Numbered from the stretch's first letter, positions 53,268 to 63,609 are shown. The stretch is DNA of 64,000 nucleotides from Turicibacter sanguinis (GCF_013046825.1 NZ_CP053187.1:1911501-1975500); one strand, 5' to 3'. Notes: generated from the letters alone by a model not told the origin. Numbers and translations are program-made.

Positions 53268-54059
53268 ATGAAAATTTTATTTATCGGAGATATTTACGGA
53301 ACACTTGGTCGTCAAATGATTCAAGAAAACTTACCAAAAATTAAAGAAATGTATAAGCCACACATTATTATTGCGAATGGAGAAAATATTTCTCACGGAA
53401 AAGGAATTAACGAGAAATACTATAAGTTTTTACTAGAACAAGGTGTCAATGCTGTGACGCTTGGTAATCATACGTGGGATAATCGTTCTATTTTTGATTT
53501 TATTGATGAAGCAGATAAATTAGTTCGCCCAGGGAACTTCCCAGCGTCTAATCCAGGTAAAGGATTAACATTTATTAAATTTAATTCATTAGAGGTTGCC
53601 GTTATTTCAGTTCAAGGAAGAACATTTATGCCAATGATTAATTGTCCATTTTTAGCCATTGATGAATTAATTAAAGAAGCGCAAAAGCGTACGAATATTA
53701 TTTTTGTTGATTTTCATGCAGAAGCAACAAGTGAGAAAGTAGCACTAGGTTATTATGTAGATGGACGTGTTAGTGCTTGCGTGGGAACACATACACATGT
53801 TCCAACAGCAGATGAACGCATATTAACAAAAGGAACTGCATATATTACAGATGTTGGGATGACAGGACCGCTTGATGGGGTAATCGGAGTTGAGCGTGAG
53901 AATGTTATTAATAAGTTTATTGAAGGCTTACCAATCCGTTTTAATGCAGTTGAACAAGGTTCAGCGCAGTTAAATGCTGTTTTAATTGAAGTAAATGATA
54001 AAACGGGGAAAGCATCATCAATTAAACGTATTAATCTCAAGAAAGAATCAAGTCTTTAA
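53268..54059 (+). CDS. ymdB: YmdB-type metallophosphoesterase
   Basis: The 263-residue protein matches the TIGR00282/YmdB family of metal-dependent phosphodiesterases, which in Bacillus hydrolyses 2',3'-cyclic nucleotides and influences biofilm decisions. Metal ligands are visible in GDIYG near residue 8, ANGENISHG near 38, LGNHTWDN near 65 and DFHAEATSEK with VGTHTHVPTAD near 150-180. ATG 53268 lies after GAAAGG and gives the normal family start MKILFIGD. It sits between rny and spoVS as in Bacillus. Confidence 0.93.
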   Translation: MKILFIGDIYGTLGRQMIQENLPKIKEMYKPHIIIANGENISHGKGINEKYYKFLLEQGVNAVTLGNHTWDNRSIFDFIDEADKLVRPGNFPASNPGKGLTFIKFNSLEVAVISVQGRTFMPMINCPFLAIDELIKEAQKRTNIIFVDFHAEATSEKVALGYYVDGRVSACVGTHTHVPTADERILTKGTAYITDVGMTGPLDGVIGVERENVINKFIEGLPIRFNAVEQGSAQLNAVLIEVNDKTGKASSIKRINLKKESSL

Positions 54060-54128
54060 AAAGTAGTCATGTATCGGGATGAGGGTGCATAAACTTACTG
54101 TGTAAAACAAAAAAAGAGGGGGACTAGT

Positions 54129-54392
54129 ATGGAAGTATTAAAAGTATCATCTAAATCTAATCCTAATTCAGTTGCGGGGGCTTTAGCTAATGCATTTCGT
54201 GAAAGAGGCTTAGTTGAGATTCAAGCAATTGGGGCAGGAGCATTAAATCAAGCAGTAAAAGCTATTGCTATTGCTAGAGGATATGTAGCACCAACAGGGA
54301 AAGATTTAATTTGTATTCCGGCGTTTACAGATATCTTAATTGATGGAGAAGAACGTACGGCAATTAAACTGATTGTTGAATCAAGACAATAA
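54129..54392 (+). CDS. spoVS: Stage V sporulation protein S
   Basis: The 87-residue protein is the highly conserved SpoVS (MEVLKVSSKSNPNSVAGALANA at the start, AIARGYVAPTGKDLICIPAF in the middle). It has an Alba-like fold and is needed for late sporulation in Bacillus. It follows ymdB with the same order as in Bacillus. AGAGGGGGA precedes the ATG. No clear sigma-H promoter could be read in the short gap upstream. Confidence 0.95.
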   Translation: MEVLKVSSKSNPNSVAGALANAFRERGLVEIQAIGAGALNQAVKAIAIARGYVAPTGKDLICIPAFTDILIDGEERTAIKLIVESRQ

Positions 54393-54406
54393 ATTTTAAA
54401 AATAAA

Positions 54407-54440
54407 AAAACTAGTGAAATCATAATCACTAGTTTTTTTT
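54407..54440 (+). terminator. Terminator after spoVS
   Basis: The perfect stem AAACTAGTGA / TCACTAGTTT with loop AATCATAA is followed by eight T. Confidence 0.94.
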
Positions 54441-54476
54441 ATACCGCTCTCTTTTTAAAACAGAAAATGACATCAG

Positions 54477-54505
54477 TTGATTATTATGAAGCTAGATTGT
54501 ATAAT
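54477..54505 (+). promoter_or_regulatory. miaB promoter
   Basis: TTGATT (54477-54482) and a perfect TATAAT (54500-54505) are separated by 17 bases, about 77 bases before the miaB start. Confidence 0.68.
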
Positions 54506-54581
54506 AGAGAAAGTAACTGATGACTTGTCACAAAAAGGACAAAATTTGATAGATAGAGCTTTATGATATAGGGTGATAAAA

Positions 54582-56090
54582 ATGAACGAACAACAAAAAG
54601 AACTTTCAATGCAGACAAAGCAAGTAAAAGAAGAAAAAGATTATAGTCGATATTTCCAACGTCCAAGTATTACGGATGCTCGTAAACGTAGTCGTGAGCA
54701 GGCACATGTTCACCGTGATTTTGCGATTGAGAATTCAATTAAAAATATTGGACAAGGAAAAAAATATTTAATTCAAACTTATGGTTGTCAAATGAATGAG
54801 CACGACTCAGAAGCCATCATCGGAATTGCTGAAGAATTAGGGTATACCAAAGCAACAACACAAGAAGAAGCCGATTTAATTATCTTAAATACGTGTGCCA
54901 TTCGTGAAAATGCAGAAAATCGTGTTTTTGGTGAATTAGGACGTTTAAAACGATTAAAACGTACAAATCCTGATTTGATTTTAGGGGTTTGTGGATGTAT
55001 GTCACAGGAAGAAAAAGTTGTAAATCAGATTATGGAAAAATATCAATACGTTGATTTAGTCTTCGGGACACATAACATTTATCGTTTACCAGAATATATT
55101 CACAATGCATTAATGGGGAAAGAGCGTGTCATTGAAGTTTGGTCTCAAGAGGGAGAAATCGTTGAAAATATGCCACGTACTCGCCAAGGTAGCATTAAAG
55201 CTTGGGTTAATATTATGTATGGTTGTGATGAATTCTGTACATACTGTATTGTACCGTACACACGCGGTAAAGAACGTAGCCGTCTACCAGAAGATATCAT
55301 TGCTGAAATTAAACATTTAGCCGAAGAAGGATATCAAGAAGTAACATTACTTGGACAAAATGTTAATGCCTACGGAAAAGATTTTAAAGATCGTGAATAT
55401 ACATTCGGTGACTTATTAGATGATTTAAATAAAATTGATCTTCCACGTATTCGCTTTACGACCTCACATCCGCGTGACTTTGATGCAAAAACAATTCAAA
55501 CATTAGCAAAACGCGGAAACTTAATGGAGCATATTCATTTACCTGTTCAATCAGGAAATAATGAAGTGTTAAAACGTATGAACCGTAAATATACACGTGA
55601 AATGTATTTACAATTAGTGCGTGATCTTAAAGAAGCGATTCCAGGTGTTTCAATCACAACGGATATCATTGTAGGATTCCCGGGTGAAACAGAAGAACAA
55701 TTCCAAGATACATTATCATTAGTTGAAGAAGTAGGGTATGAAGGGGCCTTCACCTTTATTTTCTCACCACGTGAGGGAACTCCAGCAGCTCGTATGGAAG
55801 ATAATGTGTCAGAAGCTGATAAAAAAGATCGTTTAAATCGTTTAAATGAAGCGATTAATCGTGGATTCCGTAATGGAAATAAACGTTTTGAAGGCCAAGT
55901 AGTTGACGTTTTAGTTGAAGGAACGAGTAAAAATGATGAGACGGTATTAGCAGGATATACACGTCACAATAAACTTGTTAACTTCAAAGCAGATGAATCT
56001 ACGATTGGAAAAATCGTTAAAGTTAAAATCACGGAAGCTAAAACATGGCATTTAGCAGGAGAAATGGTTAACGATGACACAACTAACTAA
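54582..56090 (+). CDS. miaB: tRNA-2-methylthio-N6-dimethylallyladenosine synthase
   Basis: The 502-residue radical SAM enzyme adds a methylthio group to i6A37 of tRNA, the modification placed by MiaA encoded farther right. The N-terminal UPF0004 domain has cysteines in [13 protein letters not shown] near 66 and [10 protein letters not shown] near 138, the radical SAM motif is [17 protein letters not shown] near 216, and a TRAM domain ends the chain. An extra N-terminal stretch of about 60 residues is normal in Bacilli. ATG 54582 is eight bases after GGG. Confidence 0.95.
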   Translation: MNEQQKELSMQTKQVKEEKDYSRYFQRPSITDARKRSREQAHVHRDFAIENSIKNIGQGKKYLIQTYGCQMNEHDSEAIIGIAEELGYTKATTQEEADLIILNTCAIRENAENRVFGELGRLKRLKRTNPDLILGVCGCMSQEEKVVNQIMEKYQYVDLVFGTHNIYRLPEYIHNALMGKERVIEVWSQEGEIVENMPRTRQGSIKAWVNIMYGCDEFCTYCIVPYTRGKERSRLPEDIIAEIKHLAEEGYQEVTLLGQNVNAYGKDFKDREYTFGDLLDDLNKIDLPRIRFTTSHPRDFDAKTIQTLAKRGNLMEHIHLPVQSGNNEVLKRMNRKYTREMYLQLVRDLKEAIPGVSITTDIIVGFPGETEEQFQDTLSLVEEVGYEGAFTFIFSPREGTPAARMEDNVSEADKKDRLNRLNEAINRGFRNGNKRFEGQVVDVLVEGTSKNDETVLAGYTRHNKLVNFKADESTIGKIVKVKITEAKTWHLAGEMVNDDTTN

Positions 56091-56424
56091 TTTAGCGTCA
56101 TTTAATGCGTTAAAAGAAAAACTTGATCAAGATGAAGTCATAGTGCGATACCGTCAGTTAGCGGTTAAAGTTCATCAAAACGAAAGACTTTTGAATCTTT
56201 ATGATGAGTATCTGCAAAAACAAAAAGAGTTAATCAAATTTGAACATTATCATAAATCAGGAGCGGCGTCTTCAGTGGCATCAGAAATGAAATTACTTGA
56301 AGACGAGCTTTATGCTAATCCTCTGTTTAATGAATATATTCAAACACAAATTGAATTAAATGAACTATTTCAAAGTATGACTCATATAATAGAATATAAG
56401 GTTAATAAACATCTTAGTGAATAG
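56074..56424 (+). CDS. ricA: YmcA/RicA-type YlbF-family protein
   Basis: The 116-residue, all-helical protein belongs to the YlbF/YmcA family. In Bacillus RicA, RicF (YlbF) and RicT (YaaT) form a complex that binds Fe-S clusters and helps RNase Y mature mRNAs; rny lies in this same block. The gene sits between miaB and cotE as ymcA does. It overlaps miaB by 17 bases. Its final codons form part of a terminator stem. Confidence 0.85.
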   Translation: MTQLTNLASFNALKEKLDQDEVIVRYRQLAVKVHQNERLLNLYDEYLQKQKELIKFEHYHKSGAASSVASEMKLLEDELYANPLFNEYIQTQIELNELFQSMTHIIEYKVNKHLSE

Positions 56425-56438
56425 CTAAGATGTTTTTA
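56408..56438 (+). terminator. Terminator overlapping the end of ricA
   Basis: The stem ACATCTTAG / CTAAGATGT has the ricA stop codon in its loop and is followed by five T. Confidence 0.85.
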
Positions 56439-56455
56439 ATTTTAGGAGTGGATAG

Positions 56456-56509
56456 ATGGATTACGGATTACCCATTCAGGAGTGGAGGAATAAAATTAAT
56501 TCTGAATGA
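56456..56509 (+). CDS. Possible 17-codon leader peptide upstream of cotE
   Basis: An ATG seven bases after AGGAG opens a 17-codon frame (MDYGLPIQEWRNKINSE) that ends 75 bases before cotE. GGAGGA inside it (56493-56498 area) is complementary to TCCTCC about 30 bases later. Nothing else supports expression, and a frame this short may be chance. Confidence 0.22.
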   Translation: MDYGLPIQEWRNKINSE

Positions 56510-56583
56510 ATTATCATAAAGTCCTCCAATTCAGTATCAAATAAGATATGAGCTGAATATAGTATCAGTGAGGAGGTATTAGG

Positions 56584-57129
56584 ATGAATGATATTCGTGA
56601 AATTGTAACCAAAGCTGTAATTGGTAAAGGTAAAAAAAGATTTCGTGTTACTGAATCTATTGATGATGTAGCAGCACCTGCTGATAGTATTTTAGGTTGC
56701 TGGATCATCAATCATAAATTCGGAGCGCGCAAAAGTGATAATGCTGTTGATGTAAAAGGATTCTATGATATTAACGTGTGGTATTCATATGATGGAAACA
56801 CAAAAACTGAAGTTGCAAGAAAATGTGTGGATTATGCAGATCATGTTAATGTTCATAGAACCATCCGTGATTGCTTATACGAAGGTGATGAAGTCATCGC
56901 TCGTACAATTCAACAACCAACTTGTGTGGATGCAAGAATTGAAGATGGTGAAATCATTGTTGAAGTTGAATTCGAACTGGTTGTAGAAGTCATTGGGGAA
57001 ACAAAAATGCGCGTTTCTATTTTAGGACCTGTTGGTGTTGACGATGCAGATCTTGAAGATGATGAAGATTCAGAAATTGATCAAGTCAATACGAACTTCT
57101 TAGGAAACTCACCATTCAGAGGAGAATAA
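56584..57129 (+). CDS. cotE: Spore coat morphogenetic protein CotE
   Basis: The 181-residue protein organises the outer spore coat. Conserved segments include REIVTKAVIGKGKKRF at the start, SILGCWIINHKFGA near residue 36 and GFYDINVWYSYDGNTKTEVA near 59, and it ends in an acidic tail as Bacillus CotE does. The gene lies directly before mutS, the same order as in Bacillus. GAGGAGG precedes the start. Sporulation promoters are expected upstream but none was clear. Confidence 0.95.
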   Translation: MNDIREIVTKAVIGKGKKRFRVTESIDDVAAPADSILGCWIINHKFGARKSDNAVDVKGFYDINVWYSYDGNTKTEVARKCVDYADHVNVHRTIRDCLYEGDEVIARTIQQPTCVDARIEDGEIIVEVEFELVVEVIGETKMRVSILGPVGVDDADLEDDEDSEIDQVNTNFLGNSPFRGE

Positions 57130-57153
57130 GGCGATCTCGCCTTATTCTTTTTT
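57124..57153 (+). terminator. Terminator overlapping the end of cotE
   Basis: A perfect 11-bp stem GAATAAGGCGA / TCGCCTTATTC includes the cotE stop codon and is followed by six T. Confidence 0.94.
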
Positions 57154-57260
57154 ATTGATAAAAAGTCGAAAAATGACGAAGATAAGTATTTCCCGGAAAA
57201 TAACTAAAGGTTAATTGTTTAAAATGATTTAAAGTCGTCGATGATAAGAAGAATCTGCAT

Positions 57261-57289
57261 CAGACAAGCGAGCGGGTTTGTGCTATAAT
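57261..57289 (+). promoter_or_regulatory. mutS-mutL promoter
   Basis: A perfect TATAAT (57284-57289) has an extended -10 TG and lies 17 bases after CAGACA (57261-57266), 34 bases before mutS. Confidence 0.68.
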
Positions 57290-57322
57290 AAAAGAACATG
57301 TACTTGAAAAAGGAGTTTTTTT

Positions 57323-59962
57323 ATGCGAGATAAGTCTAAATATACACCGATGATGCAACAATATTTAACAATAAAAGAGAATTATCAAGACGCATTCGTC
57401 TTTTTTAGATTAGGAGATTTTTACGAATTATTCTTTGAAGATGCTCAACTGGCGGCGAAAGAGTTAGAGATTGCATTAACTGGGCGTGAAGCAGGAGCAG
57501 AAGAACGCGTTCCAATGTGTGGGGTTCCTCATCATGCGGCCGATAATTATATTAATCGATTAATTGAAAAAGGATATAAAGTGGCAGTTTGTGAACAAGT
57601 TGAAGACCCAGCGAGTGCGAAGGGAGTTGTTCGCCGAGAAGTGGTTCGAATGTTAACACCTGGAACTGTGATGAATCAAAATGCTTTAAATGAAAAAGAG
57701 AATAATTTCATTATTTCAATTGTTGGAACCACTCAAGGCTATTCAATCGTCTATAGTGATTTATCAACAGGTGAAAACTATGCGATGAATTTAGAAAAAG
57801 ATGCTCAAGTTTTAATGGGTGAACTCATTAGCCTTGGGTGTAAGGAAATCGTCATCGGTCCAGATGTTGAGATTAAAATGTTTGATAATCTTCGTGCCTT
57901 AAAACAAATTGTTTTATCGTTTGAGGAAAATTGTATTCTACCTATTGAATATCAGATCTTAGTATCAGAAATAAGTGATTCAAATCTTCAGGCTGCTTTT
58001 GGACGTTTAATTAACTATTTAATTCGGACACAAAAAAGTGCACTCGGTCACTTACAGCCGGTTAGTTTAACAAAGAATGATGATTTTTTACATATCGACT
58101 ATAATTCACGACGAAATTTAGAATTAACGGAAACGATTCGTTCAAAATCACGTCAAGGTTCATTACTATGGTTACTAGACAAAACAAAAACAGCCATGGG
58201 GAGTCGTTTGTTAAAACAATGGATTGAACGTCCATGTATTAATGAACAAGTGATTAAAGAACGTTTAGATGTTGTTGAAGCTTTCATTGGCGATTTTATG
58301 GTGAAAGAAGAATTAAAACAACATTTAAATGAAGTTTATGATTTAGAACGTTTATCAGGGCGTATTGGATTTGGAAACGCCAATGCTCGTGATTTATTAC
58401 AATTAAATTCATCACTAAAGCAAATCCCGAACATTAAATCGTTACTCAGTCAACTATCAATTCCATCGGTTTTTTCACAACTTGAAAAGATGGTTGATTG
58501 TACTCATATGACGCAGTTGCTTGAAAAAGCGATTGTTGAAAATCCACCGATTGGAATTAAAGAAGGTGGCATTATTAAAGATGGTTATAACGAGACATTA
58601 GATGAGTATCGTTATGTTATTAACCATGGAAAAGATTGGATTTTGGCTTTAGAAGCACAAGAGCGTGAAAAAACAGGAATTAAATCATTAAAAATTAAGT
58701 TTAATAAAGTATTTGGTTATTACATTGAAATCAGTAAAGCAAACTTGCACTTGATTCCTGAGAATGCAGGATATGAACGTAAACAAACGTTAGTGAATGC
58801 GGAGCGCTTTGTGACACAAGAATTAAAAGAAAAAGAAAATTTAATTTTAAATGCAGAAGAAAAATCAATCCAATTAGAATATGAATTGTTCTCAGAACTT
58901 CGTGGCATTGTTAAAAATGAAATTCCTAAAATTCAACAGATTGCAAAAGTGCTAGCGTATTTTGATGTATTACAAGCTTTTGCAACAATGAGTGAAGAGA
59001 ATCGTTACACGCGTCCGATGTTAAATAAAAATCATGTGATTGAAATTAAAGATGGACGTCATCCTGTTGTTGAAAAAGTTTTAAAAGATGTGCAATATGT
59101 TGAAAATGATTGTATCATGCCATCAGATTTATCAATCCTATTGATTACAGGCCCTAACATGTCAGGTAAATCGACGTATATGCGTCAGTTAGCCCTGATT
59201 TCCATTATGGCTCAAATTGGATGCTTTGTTCCGGCAAGTTCAGCCAATCTTCCAATTTTTGATCAAGTCTTTACACGTATTGGAGCAGCGGATGATTTAG
59301 TATCGGGTCATAGTACGTTCATGGTTGAGATGATGGAAACCAATTATGCATTGGAGCATGCGACAAAAGATAGTTTAATTTTATTAGATGAAATTGGACG
59401 TGGAACTGCTACGTTTGATGGAATGGCGCTTGCACAATCGATTATAGAATATGTACATGATAATATCGGTGCTAAAACCTTATTTTCGACACATTACCAT
59501 GAGTTAACACAACTTGAACAGCAATGTCCTCATTTACAGAACCGCCATGTTCGTGCCGAAGAGCATCAAGGTCAGTTAATCTTCATGCATAAAGTAATGG
59601 AAGGGCCGTCGGATAAATCATACGGAATTCATGTTGCAGAAATTGCCAAACTTCCTTCCCCCTTAATAACACGTGCAAAAGAGTTATTAACAGCTCTTGA
59701 AGAAGATAAAGTGATGATTCAACCAGCTCCTGTTGTAAAAGAAGAACCAAAGGTTTTAGGAGGTAGTGGGCAGTTATCGTTATTTGAAGAGGCTAAACCA
59801 ATTGTTAAAGAAGTCGTTAAAGTTGAAAAAAAGGTCGAGATTGTCAATCCATATGAGGATATTATTGAAGAATTACAGTCTATTGATTTATATCAGTTAA
59901 CGCCAATGCAAGCGATGAATGCGATGTATGAGATTAAGGTTAAACTCAATAATCGAAAGTAG
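57323..59962 (+). CDS. mutS: DNA mismatch repair protein MutS
   Basis: The 879-residue protein recognises mismatches. The N-terminal mismatch-binding loop appears as FFRLGDFYELFFEDA near residue 28, whose Phe and Glu contact the mispair. The ATPase has Walker A GPNMSGKSTYMRQ near 610, ILLDEIGRGTATFDG near 688 and STHYHEL near 721. QLSLF near 817 matches the beta-clamp binding motif. A Lys/Glu-rich stretch then joins the C-terminal helices. It is the first gene of a mutS-mutL-miaA unit. Confidence 0.97.
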   Translation: MRDKSKYTPMMQQYLTIKENYQDAFVFFRLGDFYELFFEDAQLAAKELEIALTGREAGAEERVPMCGVPHHAADNYINRLIEKGYKVAVCEQVEDPASAKGVVRREVVRMLTPGTVMNQNALNEKENNFIISIVGTTQGYSIVYSDLSTGENYAMNLEKDAQVLMGELISLGCKEIVIGPDVEIKMFDNLRALKQIVLSFEENCILPIEYQILVSEISDSNLQAAFGRLINYLIRTQKSALGHLQPVSLTKNDDFLHIDYNSRRNLELTETIRSKSRQGSLLWLLDKTKTAMGSRLLKQWIERPCINEQVIKERLDVVEAFIGDFMVKEELKQHLNEVYDLERLSGRIGFGNANARDLLQLNSSLKQIPNIKSLLSQLSIPSVFSQLEKMVDCTHMTQLLEKAIVENPPIGIKEGGIIKDGYNETLDEYRYVINHGKDWILALEAQEREKTGIKSLKIKFNKVFGYYIEISKANLHLIPENAGYERKQTLVNAERFVTQELKEKENLILNAEEKSIQLEYELFSELRGIVKNEIPKIQQIAKVLAYFDVLQAFATMSEENRYTRPMLNKNHVIEIKDGRHPVVEKVLKDVQYVENDCIMPSDLSILLITGPNMSGKSTYMRQLALISIMAQIGCFVPASSANLPIFDQVFTRIGAADDLVSGHSTFMVEMMETNYALEHATKDSLILLDEIGRGTATFDGMALAQSIIEYVHDNIGAKTLFSTHYHELTQLEQQCPHLQNRHVRAEEHQGQLIFMHKVMEGPSDKSYGIHVAEIAKLPSPLITRAKELLTALEEDKVMIQPAPVVKEEPKVLGGSGQLSLFEEAKPIVKEVVKVEKKVEIVNPYEDIIEELQSIDLYQLTPMQAMNAMYEIKVKLNNRK

Positions 59963-59969
59963 GTGACGT

Positions 59970-61799
59970 ATGGGAAAAATTAGACGTATGAGTGAGCAAC
60001 TTGCCAATATGATTGCAGCGGGGGAAGTAATTGAGCGCCCCGCTTCAGTTGTTAAAGAGTTGCTTGAGAATGCGATTGATGCTAATAGTACGAGTATTGA
60101 AATTCAATTACAGGACTCAGGTGTTCGTCAAATCAGAGTGATCGATAATGGGGAGGGAATGAGTGAGAGTGATGCTCTCCTTGCCTTTGAACGTCATGCG
60201 ACGAGTAAGGTTAAAACCCAATATGATATTTTTAGAATTCAAACACTTGGGTTTCGTGGTGAGGCCCTTCCGTCAATTGCTTCGGTTTCAGATGTTCATG
60301 TGAAAACATCGGATGGTGCGTCTTCGGGTGTTCATTTAAATATTAAAGCAGGAGAAGTTTTAGTGAATGAGCCGGGTGTGATGCGTAAAGGAACGGAGAT
60401 GGAAGTCAATCATTTATTTTTTAATACACCAGCTCGCTTAAAACATATTAAGTCATTGAATACAGAGCTTAGTCATATTACAGATTATTTAAATAAAATT
60501 GCACTCTCTCACCCTGAAATTGCATTCAAGCTTTTAAATAATCAACGTTTACTTTTTCAAACGAATGGACAAAATAATTTGCAAAGCGTGATTGCAAGTG
60601 TTTATGGTTTTGATGTAGCTAAAAAAATGATTCCATTTTCGGCGAAAAATGATGATTTTGAGATTTCTGGATTTTTAAGCGATCCGATTATTAATCGTGC
60701 TTCCCGTAATTATGTGACGATTATCGTGAATGGGCGCGCGATTCGTAATTATAATTTGATGCGTTCGATTATAGAGGCTTATCATACGTTACTGCCTAAA
60801 GATAAGTATCCGATTGTGGTGCTTAATTTAAAACTAGATCCCATTTTAGTGGATGTTAACGTTCATCCAGCAAAGCTTGAGGTCCGCTTTTCGCAGGAGG
60901 AATCACTTAAAACATTTATTTATCATGAACTTCGCAACGTGTTAAAGCAAGTAGAATATATTCCAGAAACACAAATTGAAGAGCCGAAGGTCGTGATGCC
61001 AAAGCCAATTCAGCAAACGTTAAGTTTAACGAAGGAGGCGACTTTTAAGCCGACGATTGCGGTTCAGATGGTTGATGAAAATCCTATTGAATTAAAAAAA
61101 GAGAGTGTTGACGTAAAAAAAGAGTCAGTTCATGTTGAAGAAGTGGCAGAACCGATGGTTTCACTTGAACAACCCGCTCAAGATTTTAAAGTGGTCGTTC
61201 CAACGAGACAAGCGATTCCGCAGTTAGAACTTCATTATATTGGGCAATTACACGGAACATATTTATTGGCTCAAAATGAAGAAGGATTATTTATTGTCGA
61301 TCAACATGCCGCAATGGAACGTATACAATATGAAAAAAATTATGCCTTACTTAAAGATGTGAAGGGTGATTGTATTGAACTCATTATTCCGATGGTGTTA
61401 AAATATTCGGCGAATGAATTATTGCTTTTAAAAGAGTCGTTACCTTCTTTAATGAAGTTTGGATTTGAGATTGAAGAGTTTGGCGGTCAATCACTTGTTG
61501 TTCGTACGATTCCCGTCTGGGTTCAAAATTTAGATGCTAAATTAATTGTAGAGACGATTTTACAGCAAATCATTTATGATAATAAAGTGGATATTGGTAA
61601 GTTACGCGAATCAGTGGCGATTATGATGAGTTGTAAAGGGTCGATTAAAGCGAATCAGTATATTAATGAGCATGAAATTAAACAGATGTTAGTTGATTTA
61701 TGTTTATGTGATCAACCATATACGTGTCCACACGGACGTCCGATTATTGTAAAATTAACAAAATATGAAATTGAAAAATTGTTCAAGCGAGTCATGTAG
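59970..61799 (+). CDS. mutL: DNA mismatch repair protein MutL
   Basis: The 609-residue protein links MutS to strand incision. The GHKL ATPase has ELLENAIDANST near residue 30, IDNGEGMSE near 57 and GFRGEALPSIASVS near 92. The C-terminal endonuclease motif DQHAAMERIQYE near 443 and CPHGRP near 589 show that it can cut DNA itself, as in organisms without MutH. A charged Lys/Glu/Val linker joins the two halves. It starts seven bases after mutS. Confidence 0.96.
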   Translation: MGKIRRMSEQLANMIAAGEVIERPASVVKELLENAIDANSTSIEIQLQDSGVRQIRVIDNGEGMSESDALLAFERHATSKVKTQYDIFRIQTLGFRGEALPSIASVSDVHVKTSDGASSGVHLNIKAGEVLVNEPGVMRKGTEMEVNHLFFNTPARLKHIKSLNTELSHITDYLNKIALSHPEIAFKLLNNQRLLFQTNGQNNLQSVIASVYGFDVAKKMIPFSAKNDDFEISGFLSDPIINRASRNYVTIIVNGRAIRNYNLMRSIIEAYHTLLPKDKYPIVVLNLKLDPILVDVNVHPAKLEVRFSQEESLKTFIYHELRNVLKQVEYIPETQIEEPKVVMPKPIQQTLSLTKEATFKPTIAVQMVDENPIELKKESVDVKKESVHVEEVAEPMVSLEQPAQDFKVVVPTRQAIPQLELHYIGQLHGTYLLAQNEEGLFIVDQHAAMERIQYEKNYALLKDVKGDCIELIIPMVLKYSANELLLLKESLPSLMKFGFEIEEFGGQSLVVRTIPVWVQNLDAKLIVETILQQIIYDNKVDIGKLRESVAIMMSCKGSIKANQYINEHEIKQMLVDLCLCDQPYTCPHGRPIIVKLTKYEIEKLFKRVM

Positions 61800-61808
61800 G
61801 TGAAAAAA

Positions 61809-62729
61809 ATGGATGTTATTTGTATTGTAGGTCCGACGGCAGTTGGAAAAACAAAGTTAAGTATTGAATTAGCGAAGCAGTTAAAGGGTGAAATCATTAG
61901 TGGTGATTCGATGCAAATTTATAAAACAATGGACATTGGAACAGCCAAAGCAACGATTGAAGAACGTGAAGGGATTGTTCATCATTTAATTGATGAAAAA
62001 AATCCAGATGAACCTTATTCAGTAGCGGAATTTCAAAAAACGGTGCGTGCAAAGATTGATCAAATTAAAAGTCGCGGGAACATGCCAATTATTGTAGGGG
62101 GGACGGGACTTTATATTAAAAGTGTTTTATATGATTACGAATTTGCAGGAGAATCAGAGACGAAAGAAGTCGATGATGAAAAATATAAGGATTTTGATAA
62201 TGAATCCTTGCATCAAAAATTAGCAGAGGTTGATGAAGAAGCTGCGAAGACGATTCACCCGAATAATCGTAAGCGTGTTATTCGCGCGCTTGAAATTTTT
62301 GAAACATCAGGGGTGAAAAAATCTGAGATGATTCAAACACAACAACATGAATTGATATATGACGTTGCTTTAATCGGATTAACAGATGATCGCGATGTAT
62401 TGTATGACCGTATTAATAAACGTGTGGATGTTATGTTTGAAACAGGACTTGTTGAGGAAGTGAGAGCTTTATTTGAAGCGGGAATTCCTCAGACGGCACA
62501 ATCGATTCGTGCCATTGGTTATAAAGAGTTATATGATTATTTTAATGGCCTCACGTCTCTTGAGGAGTGTAAAGAATTAATTAAGCGCAATTCACGTCGT
62601 TATGCAAAGCGTCAATATACGTGGTTTAATAATCAAATGGATGTTAAGTGGTTCAAGGTGGATGTAAATCAGTTTGAAAAAACGGTTCAAAATGTTTTAA
62701 CCTATATTGAATTAAAAAAAATGGATTAA
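61809..62729 (+). CDS. miaA: tRNA dimethylallyltransferase
   Basis: The 306-residue protein adds an isopentenyl group to A37 of tRNAs, the substrate for MiaB in this window. The P-loop GPTAVGKTKLS lies near residue 8, SGDSMQIYKTMDIGTAK near 34 and GGTGLYIKSVLYD near 99. ATG 61809 lies six bases after AGGTG, which overlaps the mutL stop; an in-frame GTG falls inside that site. The usual downstream neighbour hfq is not present. Confidence 0.95.
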   Translation: MDVICIVGPTAVGKTKLSIELAKQLKGEIISGDSMQIYKTMDIGTAKATIEEREGIVHHLIDEKNPDEPYSVAEFQKTVRAKIDQIKSRGNMPIIVGGTGLYIKSVLYDYEFAGESETKEVDDEKYKDFDNESLHQKLAEVDEEAAKTIHPNNRKRVIRALEIFETSGVKKSEMIQTQQHELIYDVALIGLTDDRDVLYDRINKRVDVMFETGLVEEVRALFEAGIPQTAQSIRAIGYKELYDYFNGLTSLEECKELIKRNSRRYAKRQYTWFNNQMDVKWFKVDVNQFEKTVQNVLTYIELKKMD

Positions 62730-62755
62730 CTAGATTGTTAATCCATTTTTTATTT
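62719..62755 (+). terminator. Terminator overlapping the end of miaA
   Basis: The perfect stem AAATGGATTAAC / GTTAATCCATTT with loop TAGATT contains the stop codon and is followed by T residues. Confidence 0.93.
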
Positions 62756-62922
62756 AATAAGGAGAGTTGATACTTTTTGATAAATTTTTTAGTAGCAAGA
62801 GAATGATGGCGATGACTGTTTTTTAACTCATCTTTAGTTTAGAGGGAGTTAGATGTTTACTTAACCAAAAAGCTGAAGTTAGAATAACAAAGGGATGAAG
62901 GCATTAAAGTGAAGTGACATAA

Positions 62923-62958
62923 AAAAATACCTTAATGAATGATTCATTAAGGTATTTT
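62923..62958 (-). terminator. Terminator after lexA
   Basis: The stem AAATACCTTAATGAA / TTCATTAAGGTATTT with a TGA loop has A residues on its left and T residues on its right, so it ends lexA and could also stop plus-strand read-through. Confidence 0.92.
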
Positions 62959-62961
62959 TGA

Positions 62962-63609
62962 TTAGTGCATATTTCTAAATAAACCGATTACTTTGCCAAC
63001 GATGTAAACATCGTTGGCAATAATCGGTTCTAATAAATCATTTTCTGGTTGTAAACGAATATGACCAGATTCTTTGAAGAACCGTTTAACCGTCACTTCA
63101 TGATCATCTAGCATGGCTACTACAATATCCCCGTTATGGGCATCTTGCTGTTGTTGCACGATGATTTGATCACCATCATGGATTCCAGCATTAATCATTG
63201 AATCACCATGGACATTTAACATAAAGACAGTTTGGTTAGAAGGAATTAAATGTGTCGGAAGAGGGAAGAAATCATCAGGGTTTTCAATGGCTTCAATTGG
63301 CATCCCTGCTGTTACTTTACCGATTACCGGAACATTAACAACCGATTTGAATTCAATAATTTTTGAATCATTTTTAGCAGCCTTTGATTCTGTCTCATTT
63401 GCTAAAATCACAATTCCTCGTGTTGTCGATTTATCTTTACGGATAAATCCTTTCTTTTCAAGTTGATTTAGTTGGTTATGAACTGAAGCAGTTGATGAAA
63501 GACCAACAGCTATTCCAATTTCTCGAACACTTGGCGGATATCCTCGTTTATCAATTTCGGCTTTAATAAAATCAAGAATCGCTTGTTGACGTTTTGTAAT
63601 AGGTTTCAT
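62962..63609 (-). CDS. lexA: SOS repressor LexA
   Basis: The 215-residue repressor has an N-terminal winged helix ([25 protein letters not shown], about residues 23-47), the Ala-Gly cleavage site in GKVTAGMP near 102, the catalytic Ser in HGDSMINAG near 135 and Lys in VTVKRFF near 173. It cleaves itself when RecA is activated by DNA damage. ATG 63609 lies seven bases after AAGGAGG; longer frames begin before that site. It is divergent from a small membrane-protein gene across three LexA-like boxes. Confidence 0.96.
   Translation of the reverse strand: MKPITKRQQAILDFIKAEIDKRGYPPSVREIGIAVGLSSTASVHNQLNQLEKKGFIRKDKSTTRGIVILANETESKAAKNDSKIIEFKSVVNVPVIGKVTAGMPIEAIENPDDFFPLPTHLIPSNQTVFMLNVHGDSMINAGIHDGDQIIVQQQQDAHNGDIVVAMLDDHEVTVKRFFKESGHIRLQPENDLLEPIIANDVYIVGKVIGLFRNMH

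Noticed and set aside
62756-62922. A small gene such as hfq after miaA
   Set aside because: No open frame with a plausible start or Hfq-like sequence is present in this gap.
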